Source: Pseudarthrobacter defluvii (GTDB taxonomy: Bacteria > Actinomycetota > Actinomycetes > Actinomycetales > Micrococcaceae). Taken from it: a stretch of 64,000 nucleotides of DNA. Under the pieces are notes generated by a model. The model was given only the letters and a program-made list of their open reading frames with translations. It did no database searches and was not told the origin of the DNA. Of this stretch, positions 26,468 to 35,308 are shown piece after piece; positions within the stretch are counted from its first letter, which is position 1; every line of letters begins with the position of its first letter. Location: NCBI RefSeq assembly GCF_030816725.1, contig NZ_JAUSYG010000001.1, positions 4,464,001-4,528,000 of the forward strand. Direction: 5' to 3'. Made by a program: the position numbers and the translations under genes.

Positions 26468-27688
26468 ATGCAGCAGCAGGGTGTGGAACAGCTCGTCGAG
26501 CAGGTGGCGCAGAAGCTGGGCCGCGGCCTGTCCCTCGAGGACCTGGACGGCCTCCTGCTCGCCTACAGCTCCAACCAGTCCCACGCCGACCGCGTGCGGG
26601 TAAATTTCCTGTTGAGCAAAAAGGTGCCGGCGGACGTGAGCGCGTGGCAGCTCTCGCATGGCATCGCCACCGCGGTGCGGCCGGTTGCCGTCCCGGCCAA
26701 TCCGGACCTGGGCATGCTGGGCCGCGTCTGTGTCCCGCTGATGGTGCGGGGCTTCCGGGTGGGGTACCTCTGGGTGCAGCAGGACTCGGCCGAGGAAAGC
26801 CCGACGGCGATCCTCACCCAGCTGCCGGGCGTCAGCCACGAGCTTGAGCTGCTGTCCGGCCTCCTGCTCGACTCAAACACGGCGGAATCCGAATTCCGGC
26901 GGGGCCGGGAGCGTGAGTTCCTGCTGGCATGTTCCGGAGAACCCAATGCGGTGGCGGCAGTGGCGGGATGGAAGGAAGTCCAGGGCCGGGGGCCGTGGCA
27001 GATGGTCACGGTACTGGACGCAGATGGCTGGGCGGGCGGCCCGGACCCCATCGCGTCCACCCTGATCCACCGCTCAACCGCACTCCAGGCGACGGTGGGC
27101 ATGGACGCCGCCCTTTTCAGCGCCGGAACAGAGACCCATTCGGTGGTGCTGTTCCGCGAGTCGACGGGACGTGCCAACCATGCCCAGGTCCTGGTCCATT
27201 ACCAGCTGGAGCTGGCCAAGCGCTCCGGCCGGCCGGTCCACCGGATCATCCTGGGCATCAGTGAGGGCTTCGCCAAGACCCGACAGCTCGCGGAGGCATA
27301 CCGGCAGTCGAAGGTAGCAGCCCAGGCGGCGGCGGTGGATCCGCAGCTGGGCGAGCTGGTGGACTGCAGGTCAACCGGCGTGTATCAGCTCTTGGCCTCT
27401 GCCGGGGGAGGGGTGGGGGCCTGGGCGGACTCCGGCTCTGTGTACTTCCGGATGCTTGAGGACCACGACCGCAACGGCGAGCTCATCCCGGTCCTGGAGC
27501 TGCTCTACGACAACGACGGGTCGGTCCAGGACGTGGCCGGCAAGCTCCACCTGCACCGGAGCAGCATCTACAACAGGCTGGGCCGGATCCGGCAGCTGCT
27601 GGGCGTGGACCCGCTCAAGGGGCTTCCCCGGCTGGAACTGCACGCTGCCCTGAAGATGCGTCGATGGGCGGCGCGGCCCAGGATCTGA
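26468..27688 (+). CDS. PucR-family transcriptional regulator, probable regulator of ald
   Basis: The 406-aa protein ends in the PucR C-terminal HTH (VAGKLHLHRSSIYNRLGRIRQLLG), preceded by a GGDEF-like linker domain and an N-terminal sensory region. PucR proteins usually activate purine or amino-acid catabolism genes. The divergent position next to ald suggests that it senses alanine or nitrogen status. ATG 26468 was chosen over the open 26414 because TACTGT lies 6 nt upstream and the upstream 18 codons are not conserved-looking. Its 3' end overlaps the convergent hydrolase gene by 74 bp. Confidence 0.82.
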   Translation: MQQQGVEQLVEQVAQKLGRGLSLEDLDGLLLAYSSNQSHADRVRVNFLLSKKVPADVSAWQLSHGIATAVRPVAVPANPDLGMLGRVCVPLMVRGFRVGYLWVQQDSAEESPTAILTQLPGVSHELELLSGLLLDSNTAESEFRRGREREFLLACSGEPNAVAAVAGWKEVQGRGPWQMVTVLDADGWAGGPDPIASTLIHRSTALQATVGMDAALFSAGTETHSVVLFRESTGRANHAQVLVHYQLELAKRSGRPVHRIILGISEGFAKTRQLAEAYRQSKVAAQAAAVDPQLGELVDCRSTGVYQLLASAGGGVGAWADSGSVYFRMLEDHDRNGELIPVLELLYDNDGSVQDVAGKLHLHRSSIYNRLGRIRQLLGVDPLKGLPRLELHAALKMRRWAARPRI

Positions 27689-28481
27689 TGGCCTCGGACA
27701 CCTCCCGCGGACGCAGGTGCTGTGCCACGTGCCCGGCCCGGGGGATCTCCACGAAGCTGCCCTGCGGCACCACCTGCGAGAGCCGGAGCGACCAATCGGC
27801 GCCGGCCACCTGGTCATGATTGCCCCGCAGCACCAGGACGGGAACGTTCACTCCTGCCAGCCGCGACTCCGTGGGGTAGGACATCATCACGGGGAGTTCG
27901 GTGAAGTACCAGCGCGGTCCGCAGCGGAAGTAGTCCGAGAAGACCAGCCAGTTGGAGGACGCGTTTTCGCGGAGGAGAGCGTCAAGGAACAGGGCCAGGC
28001 CCTGCCGCAGGACGCTGCGGTGCCGGGAATCCACTACGGGGCCCATCAGTACCAGCCGCCGTGCCTGCCCCGGTGCGTAGAGCGCGGACTCGATGGCGAA
28101 CTGCACGCCCATGGAATGCCCCACCAGGATGTACGAACTGATGCCGCCCGCCTTCAAGGCCTGGGCGATAAACGCGCCGTAGTCTGCCACCGACAGCTGC
28201 CTGCCGGGCTTGGGCGTTGCGGCGAACCCCGGCAGGTCCAGCGAATAGGTGGGGGCGACGGCCGCGAGCTCGCGGTGGAGCCGCCGCAGGTAGCGGTGCG
28301 AAACCCCGATGCCGTGGATGAGGATGTAGGCCGGGGCCGCCGTGCCGGCTGCAGCATCCGGTCCCGGGGCGGGTGTCCCGTCGGCCCAGAGGATGCGGCC
28401 CTTCAAACCGTTTGCTTCCACGTCGGCTGAGTGAAGCGCAACGGCTTTCCGGCCCCTTGGCCAAGGCTTTCGGGCCTGCAC
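27615..28481 (-). CDS. Alpha/beta-hydrolase
   Basis: The 288-aa protein has the oxyanion motif LIHGIGVSHRYLRRL, nucleophile elbow VGHSMGVQ, and the C-terminal acid/His part (VLRGNHDQV, PRAGHVAQHLRP), so the triad is complete. Substrate unknown; relatives act on esters, C-C bonds or epoxides. The GTG start overlaps the stop of the HTH gene (TAGTG at 28483-28479), so translation is coupled. The last ~20 residues, after SWAAPP, extend over the 3' end of the convergent PucR gene. Confidence 0.85.
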   Translation of the reverse strand: MQARKPWPRGRKAVALHSADVEANGLKGRILWADGTPAPGPDAAAGTAAPAYILIHGIGVSHRYLRRLHRELAAVAPTYSLDLPGFAATPKPGRQLSVADYGAFIAQALKAGGISSYILVGHSMGVQFAIESALYAPGQARRLVLMGPVVDSRHRSVLRQGLALFLDALLRENASSNWLVFSDYFRCGPRWYFTELPVMMSYPTESRLAGVNVPVLVLRGNHDQVAGADWSLRLSQVVPQGSFVEIPRAGHVAQHLRPREVSEAIRSWAAPPIDASSGQRAVPAGEAP

Positions 28482-28903
28482 TATTCCTCCGTGCCGGCGT
28501 CGTCCCCGGCGTTCTTTCCCTGCTTGCGCTTTTGCTCCGCAAGCTTCTGCTTTTCCAGCCAGGTCATGATGTCAGCCGTCCGGATGCGCCGGTGCGAGCC
28601 GCGGTACTCCACCGGGATCTCGCCGCGGTCAGTCATGTTGCGGAGGTAGGTGTGCGAAATCCCGGCCAGTTCAGCCGCCTGCGAGGTGGTCAGCATCTCC
28701 TCCACGCTGCTCACGGTCACCGTTTCGCCGCGTCCCAGCCTGGCGAGGAGGTCCACGACGGCGTCCCTCGCCTGTCCGGGCAGCCGGTGGACGGTCCCGT
28801 CCACGAACACGGTGATGTCGTTGCTGTCCTCAAGGGCGCGCGCGAGGCTGCGCGCGTCGCCGGCGGGCAGGCCGGCCGTGACGCGGGGGGCTATCAGTGC
28901 CAT
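28481..28903 (-). CDS. Excisionase-like helix-turn-helix DNA-binding protein
   Basis: The 140-aa protein has a MerR/excisionase-type HTH in its middle (MLTTSQAAELAGISHTYLRNM, then RIRTADIMTWLEKQK). The N-terminal ~65 residues (VFVDGTVHRLPGQARDAVVDLL) resemble antitoxin-like regulators. The C-terminus is charged. TAGGCT, read on the minus strand (28910-28915), is 6 nt before the ATG, indicating a leaderless transcript that would also carry the hydrolase gene. Toxin partner not found, since the neighbour is a hydrolase, so a toxin-antitoxin role is unsupported. Confidence 0.75.
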   Translation of the reverse strand: MALIAPRVTAGLPAGDARSLARALEDSNDITVFVDGTVHRLPGQARDAVVDLLARLGRGETVTVSSVEEMLTTSQAAELAGISHTYLRNMTDRGEIPVEYRGSHRRIRTADIMTWLEKQKLAEQKRKQGKNAGDDAGTEE

Positions 28904-28945
28904 GCACGTAGCCTATCCCGGACGCTGCCGGCCTGCCCTGAGGCG

Positions 28946-30631
28946 TCAGAGGCCCAGCTCCGCCAGGACCGGCAGCTTTTCCCGGACCCAGGCGCGGGCA
29001 TCAGTGGCGCTGGGCGCGGAGAGGGCCAGCTTGGCCAGCTCCTGGGCTTCGGACAGGGTGACAGTCTTCAGGACCGCGGCAACGGCGGCGAGTGAGCGGG
29101 CCGTCATGGACAGGGTGCTGACGCCAAGGCCGGTAAGGACGACGGCGAGGGCGGGGTCGGCGGCCGCCTCACCACAGACGCCCACGGGCTTGTTGTGGCC
29201 TTCTGCCCGGGATCCCTCGACGGTGAGGCCAACGAGGCGCAGGACCGCGGGTTGCCACGGGGTGTTCAGGTTGGCGAGCGGGCCGAGCTGGCGGTCGGCA
29301 GCCATGGCGTACTGGGTCAGATCGTTGGTGCCAAGGCTGGCGAAGCCCACTTCGCGGAGGATGGCTTCGGCAGTGAGGGCTGCGGACGGGACCTCAACCA
29401 TGACGCCGGGGGTCTTGATGCCGGCGTCTGCGCACATGGACGCGAAACGGGCAGCTTCGTCCGCCGTGGAGATCATGGGGGCCATGACCCAGACGTCGGC
29501 CTCGGACTGCTGCTGCGCCAGGGCGATGGCCTCCAGCTGGCGGTCCAGGACGCCGGGGGTGGTGAAATCGGTGCGGTAGCCGCGGACGCCAAGGGCCGGG
29601 TTGGGCTCGGTGGAGTCGGTCAGGAAGGGCAGCGGCTTGTCGGCGCCGGCGTCCAGCGTCCGCAGGACCACCTTCTTGCCCGGGAAGGCGTCGAAGACGC
29701 TCTTGTAGGCGGCGGCCTGTTCCTCAACGCTGGGTTCGGTATCCCGTTCCAGGAAGCAGAACTCGGTACGGAACAGCCCCACGCCCTGGGCGCCCAGCTT
29801 GGCAGCGGCTTCGGCGTCCTTGCCGCCGCCCACGTTGGCGAGCAGCGGCACTTCATGGCCATCCGCCGTCGCGCCCGTTCCGGTGAACTCAGCCAGGAGG
29901 GACGCCGTGGCCGCCCATGCTTCCGCTGTTGCCCGGAGGGACTCGTCCGGCTCCGACGTGATGAGGCCGGCCGCGCCGTCCACGTACACCTCGGTGCCGT
30001 CCGGGAGTTCGTCAACGCCAACGGCGGCCACCACGGCGGGCAGGCCGAGGGACCGGGCGATGATGGCGGTGTGGGACTGGGGGCCGCCGCCGGCGGTGAC
30101 CAGGGCCAGGACCTTGTTGGGGTCCAGCGTCGCGGTGTCCGCGGGGGCCAGATCCTCTGCCACCAGGACGAAGGGTGTGTTGGAGGCGGGGATGCCGGGG
30201 GCGGGCACACCGCGCAGTGCAGCGACGATCCGCGCGCGGACGTCCAGGACGTCGGTGGCGCGTTCGGCCATGTAGCCGCCCAGGTTGTGCAGCATCTCGG
30301 ACACGGAGGAGCCGGATTCCCAGATGGCGCGCTCGGCAGAAACGCCACGGGCCACCAGTTTGGCAGCGCCCTTGATCAGCATGGTGTCCTTGGCCATCAG
30401 GGCGGTGGCTTCCAGAACGGCCTGGCCGTCACCGGTGGCGTGTGCGGCGCGCTCCTTCAGTTCATCGTGCACGGCCTGGGAAGCTGCCTTCAGCGCTGCG
30501 GTGGCTTCCTCGGCAGTGGTGTCCGAAGCCAACTGTTCACCGGCAGGAGGCTCGCTGATCGGTTTGGGCATCTGGCGGATGGTGCCGATGACGCGGCCGG
30601 GGCTGACGCCTACTCCTGGGAAGTTCTGCAC
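28946..30631 (-). CDS. ptsI: PTS enzyme I (phosphoenolpyruvate-protein phosphotransferase)
   Basis: The 561-aa enzyme transfers phosphate from PEP to HPr. It shows the N-terminal swivelling domain with active His187 in GGGPQSHTAIIARSLGLPAVV, a helical HPr-binding region, and the PEP-binding barrel (GVGLFRTEFCFLERD, LGTNDLTQYAMAADR, GVCGEAA). It is cytoplasmic and shared by all PTS systems; here it stands next to the mannitol PTS. The GTG start is preceded by GAGGA. No HPr gene is present in the window. Confidence 0.95.
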   Translation of the reverse strand: MQNFPGVGVSPGRVIGTIRQMPKPISEPPAGEQLASDTTAEEATAALKAASQAVHDELKERAAHATGDGQAVLEATALMAKDTMLIKGAAKLVARGVSAERAIWESGSSVSEMLHNLGGYMAERATDVLDVRARIVAALRGVPAPGIPASNTPFVLVAEDLAPADTATLDPNKVLALVTAGGGPQSHTAIIARSLGLPAVVAAVGVDELPDGTEVYVDGAAGLITSEPDESLRATAEAWAATASLLAEFTGTGATADGHEVPLLANVGGGKDAEAAAKLGAQGVGLFRTEFCFLERDTEPSVEEQAAAYKSVFDAFPGKKVVLRTLDAGADKPLPFLTDSTEPNPALGVRGYRTDFTTPGVLDRQLEAIALAQQQSEADVWVMAPMISTADEAARFASMCADAGIKTPGVMVEVPSAALTAEAILREVGFASLGTNDLTQYAMAADRQLGPLANLNTPWQPAVLRLVGLTVEGSRAEGHNKPVGVCGEAAADPALAVVLTGLGVSTLSMTARSLAAVAAVLKTVTLSEAQELAKLALSAPSATDARAWVREKLPVLAELGL

Positions 30632-30760
30632 TGAAGGTCCTCATTCTCTGCCGGTAGACAGGCCCGCCAAGTGCTCCGGCGCCGTGCCGGGTCCAGCCGG
30701 AGGACTGTTACATCCAGGGGCAGGAAACGTGCCTGAAAAAAGTGTATGTGATTCAGTTCA

Positions 30761-30786
30761 TATAGCAACGCTATAGGTGCTAGGGT
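30761..30786 (+). promoter_or_regulatory. Operator and -10 box of the TetR gene
   Basis: TATAGC-AAC-GCTATA (30761-30775) is a 6-bp-arm inverted repeat directly before the -10 hexamer TAGGGT (30781-30786), which lies 7 nt before the ATG at 30794. A repressor bound here would block the regulator's promoter; ptsI starts 130 bp away in the opposite direction. Confidence 0.65.
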
Positions 30787-30793
30787 AGCGGTT

Positions 30794-31522
30794 ATGAGTT
30801 TGGATGGCCAGCTTCCCCCCAAAATGCGACTGCTTCGTGCTGCCGCGGAACTGCTGGCAAAATCCGCGGGAGCTCCGGTATCCACCCGCCAGATCACCCA
30901 GCTGGCAGGGGTATCGGCTCCCACGCTGTACCACCACTTCGGTGACAAGGAAGGATTGTTCGACGCCGTCGTCGCCGCAGGGTTTGAAGAATATGTCGCG
31001 GGCGAAAGGGATTTCGCCCCCTCCGGACAGCCCCTTGAGGACATCCGGAGAATGTGGGACAACCACGTACAGTTCGGCCTGAACCAGCCCGAACTGTACC
31101 TGGTGATGTTCGGCAACATCCGCCCGGAAAGCCGGCCGGCCATCGTGGCCGACGCCGAAGCGCTGATGGAGGAGATGCTGAACAAGGCAGCGGTGGCAGG
31201 CCAGTTGAACGTCCAGCCCAGGGAAGCGGCCAGGTCCATCCTGGCGGCCAATGTGGGCGTGACGCTCATGCTGATTGCGGAGCCCGCCACCGAACGCAAC
31301 CTTGAACTGTCCACCATGACCCGGGACGCCATGATCTTCGCGGTGTCCGCCGAGCCCGCAAGCGGCCCGGCCCCGGGCGGCACCGGGAAGTCCTCGGTGG
31401 TGGTGGCAGCGATCGCCCTGAACGCCGCACTCCAGGCCTCGCACTCAGACCAGCTTTCCAGCTCGGAACTCAAGCTTTTCCTCGAATGGCTGCACCGGAT
31501 CTCCACCAGCCCGGCCGGTTAG
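30794..31522 (+). CDS. TetR/AcrR-family regulator, probably of the mannitol PTS genes
   Basis: The 242-aa protein has a TetR DNA-binding domain (STRQITQLAGVSAPTLYHHFGDKEGLFDAVVAAG) and a helical C-terminal domain. It lies between ptsI (divergent) and mtlA/mtlD (same strand, 88 bp downstream), so it is a good candidate for mannitol or PTS control; classic mannitol regulators are MtlR types, so this would be unusual. Start supported by the -10 at 30781-30786. Confidence 0.82.
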   Translation: MSLDGQLPPKMRLLRAAAELLAKSAGAPVSTRQITQLAGVSAPTLYHHFGDKEGLFDAVVAAGFEEYVAGERDFAPSGQPLEDIRRMWDNHVQFGLNQPELYLVMFGNIRPESRPAIVADAEALMEEMLNKAAVAGQLNVQPREAARSILAANVGVTLMLIAEPATERNLELSTMTRDAMIFAVSAEPASGPAPGGTGKSSVVVAAIALNAALQASHSDQLSSSELKLFLEWLHRISTSPAG

Positions 31523-31610
31523 CCCCACAACACCGCAACACCCAGCAGTACGTCGTCGTAATCATCGGACCAATCCTGCGGAGCAGCAGGAATGACGGTT
31601 AGGAAATCAC

Positions 31611-33707
31611 ATGGCAACAGAAACAGTTGCAAAACCCCGCACCAGCGCGCGCGTGCACGTCCAAAAGTTCGGGACATTCCTGTCCGGCATGATCATGCCC
31701 AACATCGGGGCGTTCATCGCCTGGGGCATCATCACCGCCCTCTTCATTGAGAAGGGGTGGCTGCCAGTACCGCAGCTCGGTGGTTTCGGCGAGACCGGCG
31801 GGAAGCCCAACATCGGCCTGGTAGGCCCCATGATCACCTACCTCCTGCCGCTGCTGATCGGCTACACCGGCGGCAAGATGGTCTACGACGTCCGCGGCGG
31901 CGTGGTGGGGGCCATCGGCACCATGGGCGTGATCGTCGGTGCCGGCATTCCCATGTTCATCGGCGCCATGATCATGGGCCCCCTGGGCGGCTGGACCATG
32001 AAGAAGATTGACTCGATCTGGGACGGCAAGATCCGGCCCGGCTTCGAGATGCTGGTGAACAACTTCTCCGCGGGGATCTGGGGCGCACTCTTGGCCCTGC
32101 TGGGCTTCTACGGCATATCCCCGCTGGTCACCGCCTTCAGTGAAGCTGCCGGCAGGTTCGTCGAGTTCCTGGTGCAGAACGGGCTCCTGCCGCTGACCAG
32201 CATTTTCATCGAACCGGCCAAGGTCCTGTTCCTGAACAACGCCATCAACCACGGCGTCCTCACCCCGCTGGGCGTCCAGCAGTCCCTGGAGCAGGGCAAG
32301 TCCATCCTGTTCCTGCTGGAAGCCAACCCCGGTCCCGGCCTGGGCCTCCTGCTTGCGTACACATTCTTTGGACGCGGTGCCGCCAAGGCATCGGCTCCCG
32401 GCGCAGCCCTCATCCAGTTCCTCGGCGGCATCCACGAGATCTACTTCCCGTACGTCCTGATGCGCCCGCTGCTGATCCTGGGTACGATCGCGGGCGGCAT
32501 GACCGGCATCGCCACCCTGGCCATCACCAACTCCGGCCTCGTGGCACCCGCCGCGCCTGGCTCCATCTTCGCCGTCCTGGCGCAGACCTCCCGCGACAGC
32601 TACTTCGGCGTGATCCTCTCCGTGGTTCTCGCCGCGACGGTCTCCTTCCTGGTGTCCTCGGTCATCCTCCGCACCACCAAGCACAGCGACGAGGCGGACC
32701 TGGGCGACGCCACCGCCCGCATGGAGGCCATGAAGGGCAAGAAGAGCTCCGTCGCCTCCACCCTCACTGGTGCCGGGACTGCCGGTGCCGCCGGCCGCGG
32801 CGGGGTGGGCGTGCTGGCCGGTCCCGTGCGCAACATCGTGTTCGCGTGCGACGCCGGCATGGGCTCCAGCGCCATGGGCGCCTCCGTGCTGCGGAACAAG
32901 ATCAAGGCGGCCGGCTTCCCGGACGTCAAGGTCACCAACGCCTCCATTGCCAACCTCAGCGACACCTACGACGTGGTGGTCACCCACCAGGACCTGACCG
33001 AACGCGCCAAACCCGTCACTTCCAGCGCCATGCATTACTCGGTGGACAACTTCATGAACAGCCCCCGCTATGACGAGATTGTCGAGCTGGTCCGCGAAAG
33101 CAACACCGAGGGTGCTGCGGCAACCGAAGGACCGGACGCGGGAGCGGGCACGCCGGGCGGGGCCTCCGCATCCGGGCCTGCAATGGCGGCAGCGTCCGAC
33201 GCCGGCACCACTCGCGGTGCCCACGCCGCCAACGCCCCGGCGGACGCAGCGCCCGCTGCCGGCGCCAACGGCTCGGCCGAGATCCTGGCCCGCGAGAGCG
33301 TGGTCCTGACCGGCAGTGCCACCACCCGTGACGCCGCCATTGACGAGGCCGGCCGGCTCCTGCTGGCCCGCGGCGCCGTGGACGAGGGATACATTGCCGC
33401 CATGCACGAACGCGAGGAGTCGGTGTCCACCTACATGGGCAGCTTCCTGGCCATCCCGCACGGCACCAACGCCGCCAAGGACCACATCCGCAAGTCCGCG
33501 GTGTCCGTCATCCGCTATCCGGAGGGCATCGACTGGAACGGCAAGCAGGTCAAGTTCGTGGTGGGCGTGGCAGGCATCAACAACGAGCACCTGCACATCC
33601 TGTCCTCCATCGCCAAGGTGTTCACCAATAAGGAGCAGGTGGCCCGGCTTGAGGCCGCCACCACCGAGGATGAAGTCCTGGAGCTCTTCGGAAAGGTCAA
33701 CGCATAG
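31611..33707 (+). CDS. mtlA: Mannitol-specific PTS enzyme IICBA
   Basis: The 698-aa membrane protein has IIC helices (about 1-340, with GMIMPNIGAFIAWG and the ALIQFLGGIHEIYFPYVLM loop), IIB with phosphocysteine Cys413 in FACDAGMGSSAMG, a linker rich in Ala/Gly/Pro, and IIA with phospho-His617 in AIPHGTNAAKDHI. It imports mannitol and phosphorylates it to mannitol-1-phosphate. TTAGGA lies 6 nt before the ATG. The stop overlaps the mtlD start (TAGTG). EI is nearby; HPr is not. Confidence 0.95.
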   Translation: MATETVAKPRTSARVHVQKFGTFLSGMIMPNIGAFIAWGIITALFIEKGWLPVPQLGGFGETGGKPNIGLVGPMITYLLPLLIGYTGGKMVYDVRGGVVGAIGTMGVIVGAGIPMFIGAMIMGPLGGWTMKKIDSIWDGKIRPGFEMLVNNFSAGIWGALLALLGFYGISPLVTAFSEAAGRFVEFLVQNGLLPLTSIFIEPAKVLFLNNAINHGVLTPLGVQQSLEQGKSILFLLEANPGPGLGLLLAYTFFGRGAAKASAPGAALIQFLGGIHEIYFPYVLMRPLLILGTIAGGMTGIATLAITNSGLVAPAAPGSIFAVLAQTSRDSYFGVILSVVLAATVSFLVSSVILRTTKHSDEADLGDATARMEAMKGKKSSVASTLTGAGTAGAAGRGGVGVLAGPVRNIVFACDAGMGSSAMGASVLRNKIKAAGFPDVKVTNASIANLSDTYDVVVTHQDLTERAKPVTSSAMHYSVDNFMNSPRYDEIVELVRESNTEGAAATEGPDAGAGTPGGASASGPAMAAASDAGTTRGAHAANAPADAAPAAGANGSAEILARESVVLTGSATTRDAAIDEAGRLLLARGAVDEGYIAAMHEREESVSTYMGSFLAIPHGTNAAKDHIRKSAVSVIRYPEGIDWNGKQVKFVVGVAGINNEHLHILSSIAKVFTNKEQVARLEAATTEDEVLELFGKVNA

Positions 33708-34870
33708 TGAAGGCAGTACATTTCGGTGCCGGCAACATCGGCCGCGGCTTCGTGGGCCTGCTCCTGCATGACGCAGGCTACGAGGTGGTGTTCGCGGATG
33801 TGGCCGAGGAACTCATCAACCGGCTCAAGGAAGCGGGCAGCTATGCCGTGCACGAGGTGGGCGAGAACCCCGCCGTGCGGACCGTGGACAACTTCCGGGC
33901 GCTGAATTCCAACGCCCAGGAAGCGGAATTGGTCCAGGAAATCGCGACGGCGGACATCGTCACCACCGCGGTGGGGCCGCACATCCTGAAGTTCGTGGCG
34001 CCCGTGATCGCCAAGGGCATCGTCGCGCGTGAGCCCGGCCTGGCGCCCCTGCAGGTCATGGCCTGCGAGAACGCCATCAACGCCACGGACATCCTGGCCA
34101 AGGAAGTGGCGTCCCAGCCCGGGGTCACCGCCGCCGTCCTCGACGGAAAGGCGGTCTTCGCCAACACGGCCGTGGACCGGATCGTGCCCAACCAGGAGGC
34201 GGGGCAGGGCCTGGATGTCACCGTGGAGACCTTCTACGAGTGGGTCATCGACCGCACCGCGTTCGGCGATGCAGCTCCGGTGATCCCCGGCGCCACCTTC
34301 GTGGACGACCTTTCGCCGTACATCGAGCGGAAGCTGTTCACGGTGAACACCGGGCATGCCTCCGCGGCGTATCTCGGGTTCGAGGCGGGCCTGGAAAAGA
34401 TTTCCGATGCCATGGCGGACCAGGATGTGGCCGAGGACGTCCGGGCCGTGCTGGAGGAAACCAAGCAGCTCCTGGTGGCCAGGCACGGGTTCAGCAACGA
34501 CGAACAGGAGGCCTACGTCCAGAAAATCCTGGTCCGGTTCTCCAACCCGTACCTGCCGGACACCGTGAACCGGGTGGGCCGGGCTCCGCTGCGGAAGCTC
34601 AGCCGGCACGAACGCTTCATCGGGCCGGCCGCGGAGCTGGCCGAACGCGGCGTGGTGCCCGAAGCCCTGCTGGGGGCCATCGCCGCCGCTCTTCGCTTCA
34701 CCGATCCCGCAGATGCCGAGGCCACCGAGCTGGCGGGCATCCTGGGCTCGGCCAGCCCGGCCGACGCCACGGCGAAGATCACCGGGCTGGAGAAGGACCA
34801 TCCGCTGTTCAACGCCGTTGCCACCCTGGTGGAGGAGCGGCAGGCAGAGATGGCCAGCGCCCCCGCCTGA
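33707..34870 (+). CDS. mtlD: Mannitol-1-phosphate 5-dehydrogenase
   Basis: The 387-aa enzyme oxidises mannitol-1-phosphate to fructose-6-phosphate with NAD. It has the NAD-binding MKAVHFGAGNIGRGFVG, the polyol dehydrogenase signatures (AVDRIVPNQ-type stretch and KLFTVNTGHASAAYLGF) and the C-terminal helical domain (RFSNPYLPDTVNRVGRAPLRKL). GTG start overlaps the mtlA stop. A strong hairpin at 34912-34961 terminates the operon. Confidence 0.95.
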   Translation: MKAVHFGAGNIGRGFVGLLLHDAGYEVVFADVAEELINRLKEAGSYAVHEVGENPAVRTVDNFRALNSNAQEAELVQEIATADIVTTAVGPHILKFVAPVIAKGIVAREPGLAPLQVMACENAINATDILAKEVASQPGVTAAVLDGKAVFANTAVDRIVPNQEAGQGLDVTVETFYEWVIDRTAFGDAAPVIPGATFVDDLSPYIERKLFTVNTGHASAAYLGFEAGLEKISDAMADQDVAEDVRAVLEETKQLLVARHGFSNDEQEAYVQKILVRFSNPYLPDTVNRVGRAPLRKLSRHERFIGPAAELAERGVVPEALLGAIAAALRFTDPADAEATELAGILGSASPADATAKITGLEKDHPLFNAVATLVEERQAEMASAPA

Positions 34871-34911
34871 CCCGGCCCGTCTTCCACGCTCACCGACGTA
34901 CTGCATAAACC

Positions 34912-34961
34912 ACGACGCCGGCGCTTACCACTTACATTCCAGTGGCGGGTGCCGGCGTCGT
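34912..34961 (+). terminator. Terminator of the mtlAD operon
   Basis: ACGACGCCGGC (34912-34922) pairs with GCCGGCGTCGT (34951-34961), with an inner CCACT/AGTGG stem. It ends inside the GTG that would start the GNAT remnant. Confidence 0.75.
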
Positions 34962-35267
34962 GAGTTCCCCGGGCGGCAACGCCCCCGCCATCGTGCAGTT
35001 GCTGGCTGACGACGCCAGCTGAGCTTCCTCCCTGGCATTTCCAGGCACGGAGCCTGGCGTTCCCAGCTCGAAGGCGTGCGGGTGGCGGAGTCCCTTCGCG
35101 GACAGGGTATCGGAAAGCTGATGGTGGGATGGGCCATCGGGGAGTCCCGCCGTCGCGGCTGCAGCCTCATGCAGTTAACCACCCACAAAAGCCGCTCCGC
35201 TGCGCACCGCTTCTATGAACAACTGGGATTCGAAGCCAGTCACGTCGGCATGAAGCTGCCTCTGTAG
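34960..35267 (+). pseudogene. GNAT N-acetyltransferase remnant with internal deletion
   Basis: Two pieces of one GNAT protein are visible in different frames. The first, from GTG 34960, reads AP-AIVQLLADDAS and stops at 35020-35022; this is the usual N-terminus of the family. The second resumes at once in another frame as LQLSFLPGISRHGAWRSQLE and then EGVRVAESLRGQGIGKLMVG, the acetyl-CoA site, to the normal end (FYEQLGFEASHVGMKLPL, stop 35265-35267). Roughly 50 residues in between are missing, with a frameshift at the junction near 35015. The start region also overlaps the mtlD terminator, so the gene is not expected to be expressed as an active enzyme. Confidence 0.75.
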
Positions 35268-35270
35268 CCC

Positions 35271-35308
35271 TTGACCGTTAGGTACCCTAAATGTTAGGCT
35301 ACCTAACG
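35271..35308 (+). promoter_or_regulatory. Promoter and operator of the MarR-MFS operon
   Basis: TTGACC (35271-35276) and TAGGCT (35295-35300) are -35 and -10 boxes 18 bp apart, with the ATG 8 nt after the -10. A perfect 9-bp-arm inverted repeat, CGTTAGGTA (35276-35284) and TACCTAACG (35300-35308), spans the core promoter, as expected for autorepression by the MarR protein. Confidence 0.82.

Noticed and set aside
28481..28903. Toxin-antitoxin pair with the coupled hydrolase
   Set aside because: The partner is an ordinary alpha/beta-hydrolase with no toxin features.
31599..33596. 665-codon minus-strand frame
   Set aside because: Antisense to mtlA with no recognisable domain.
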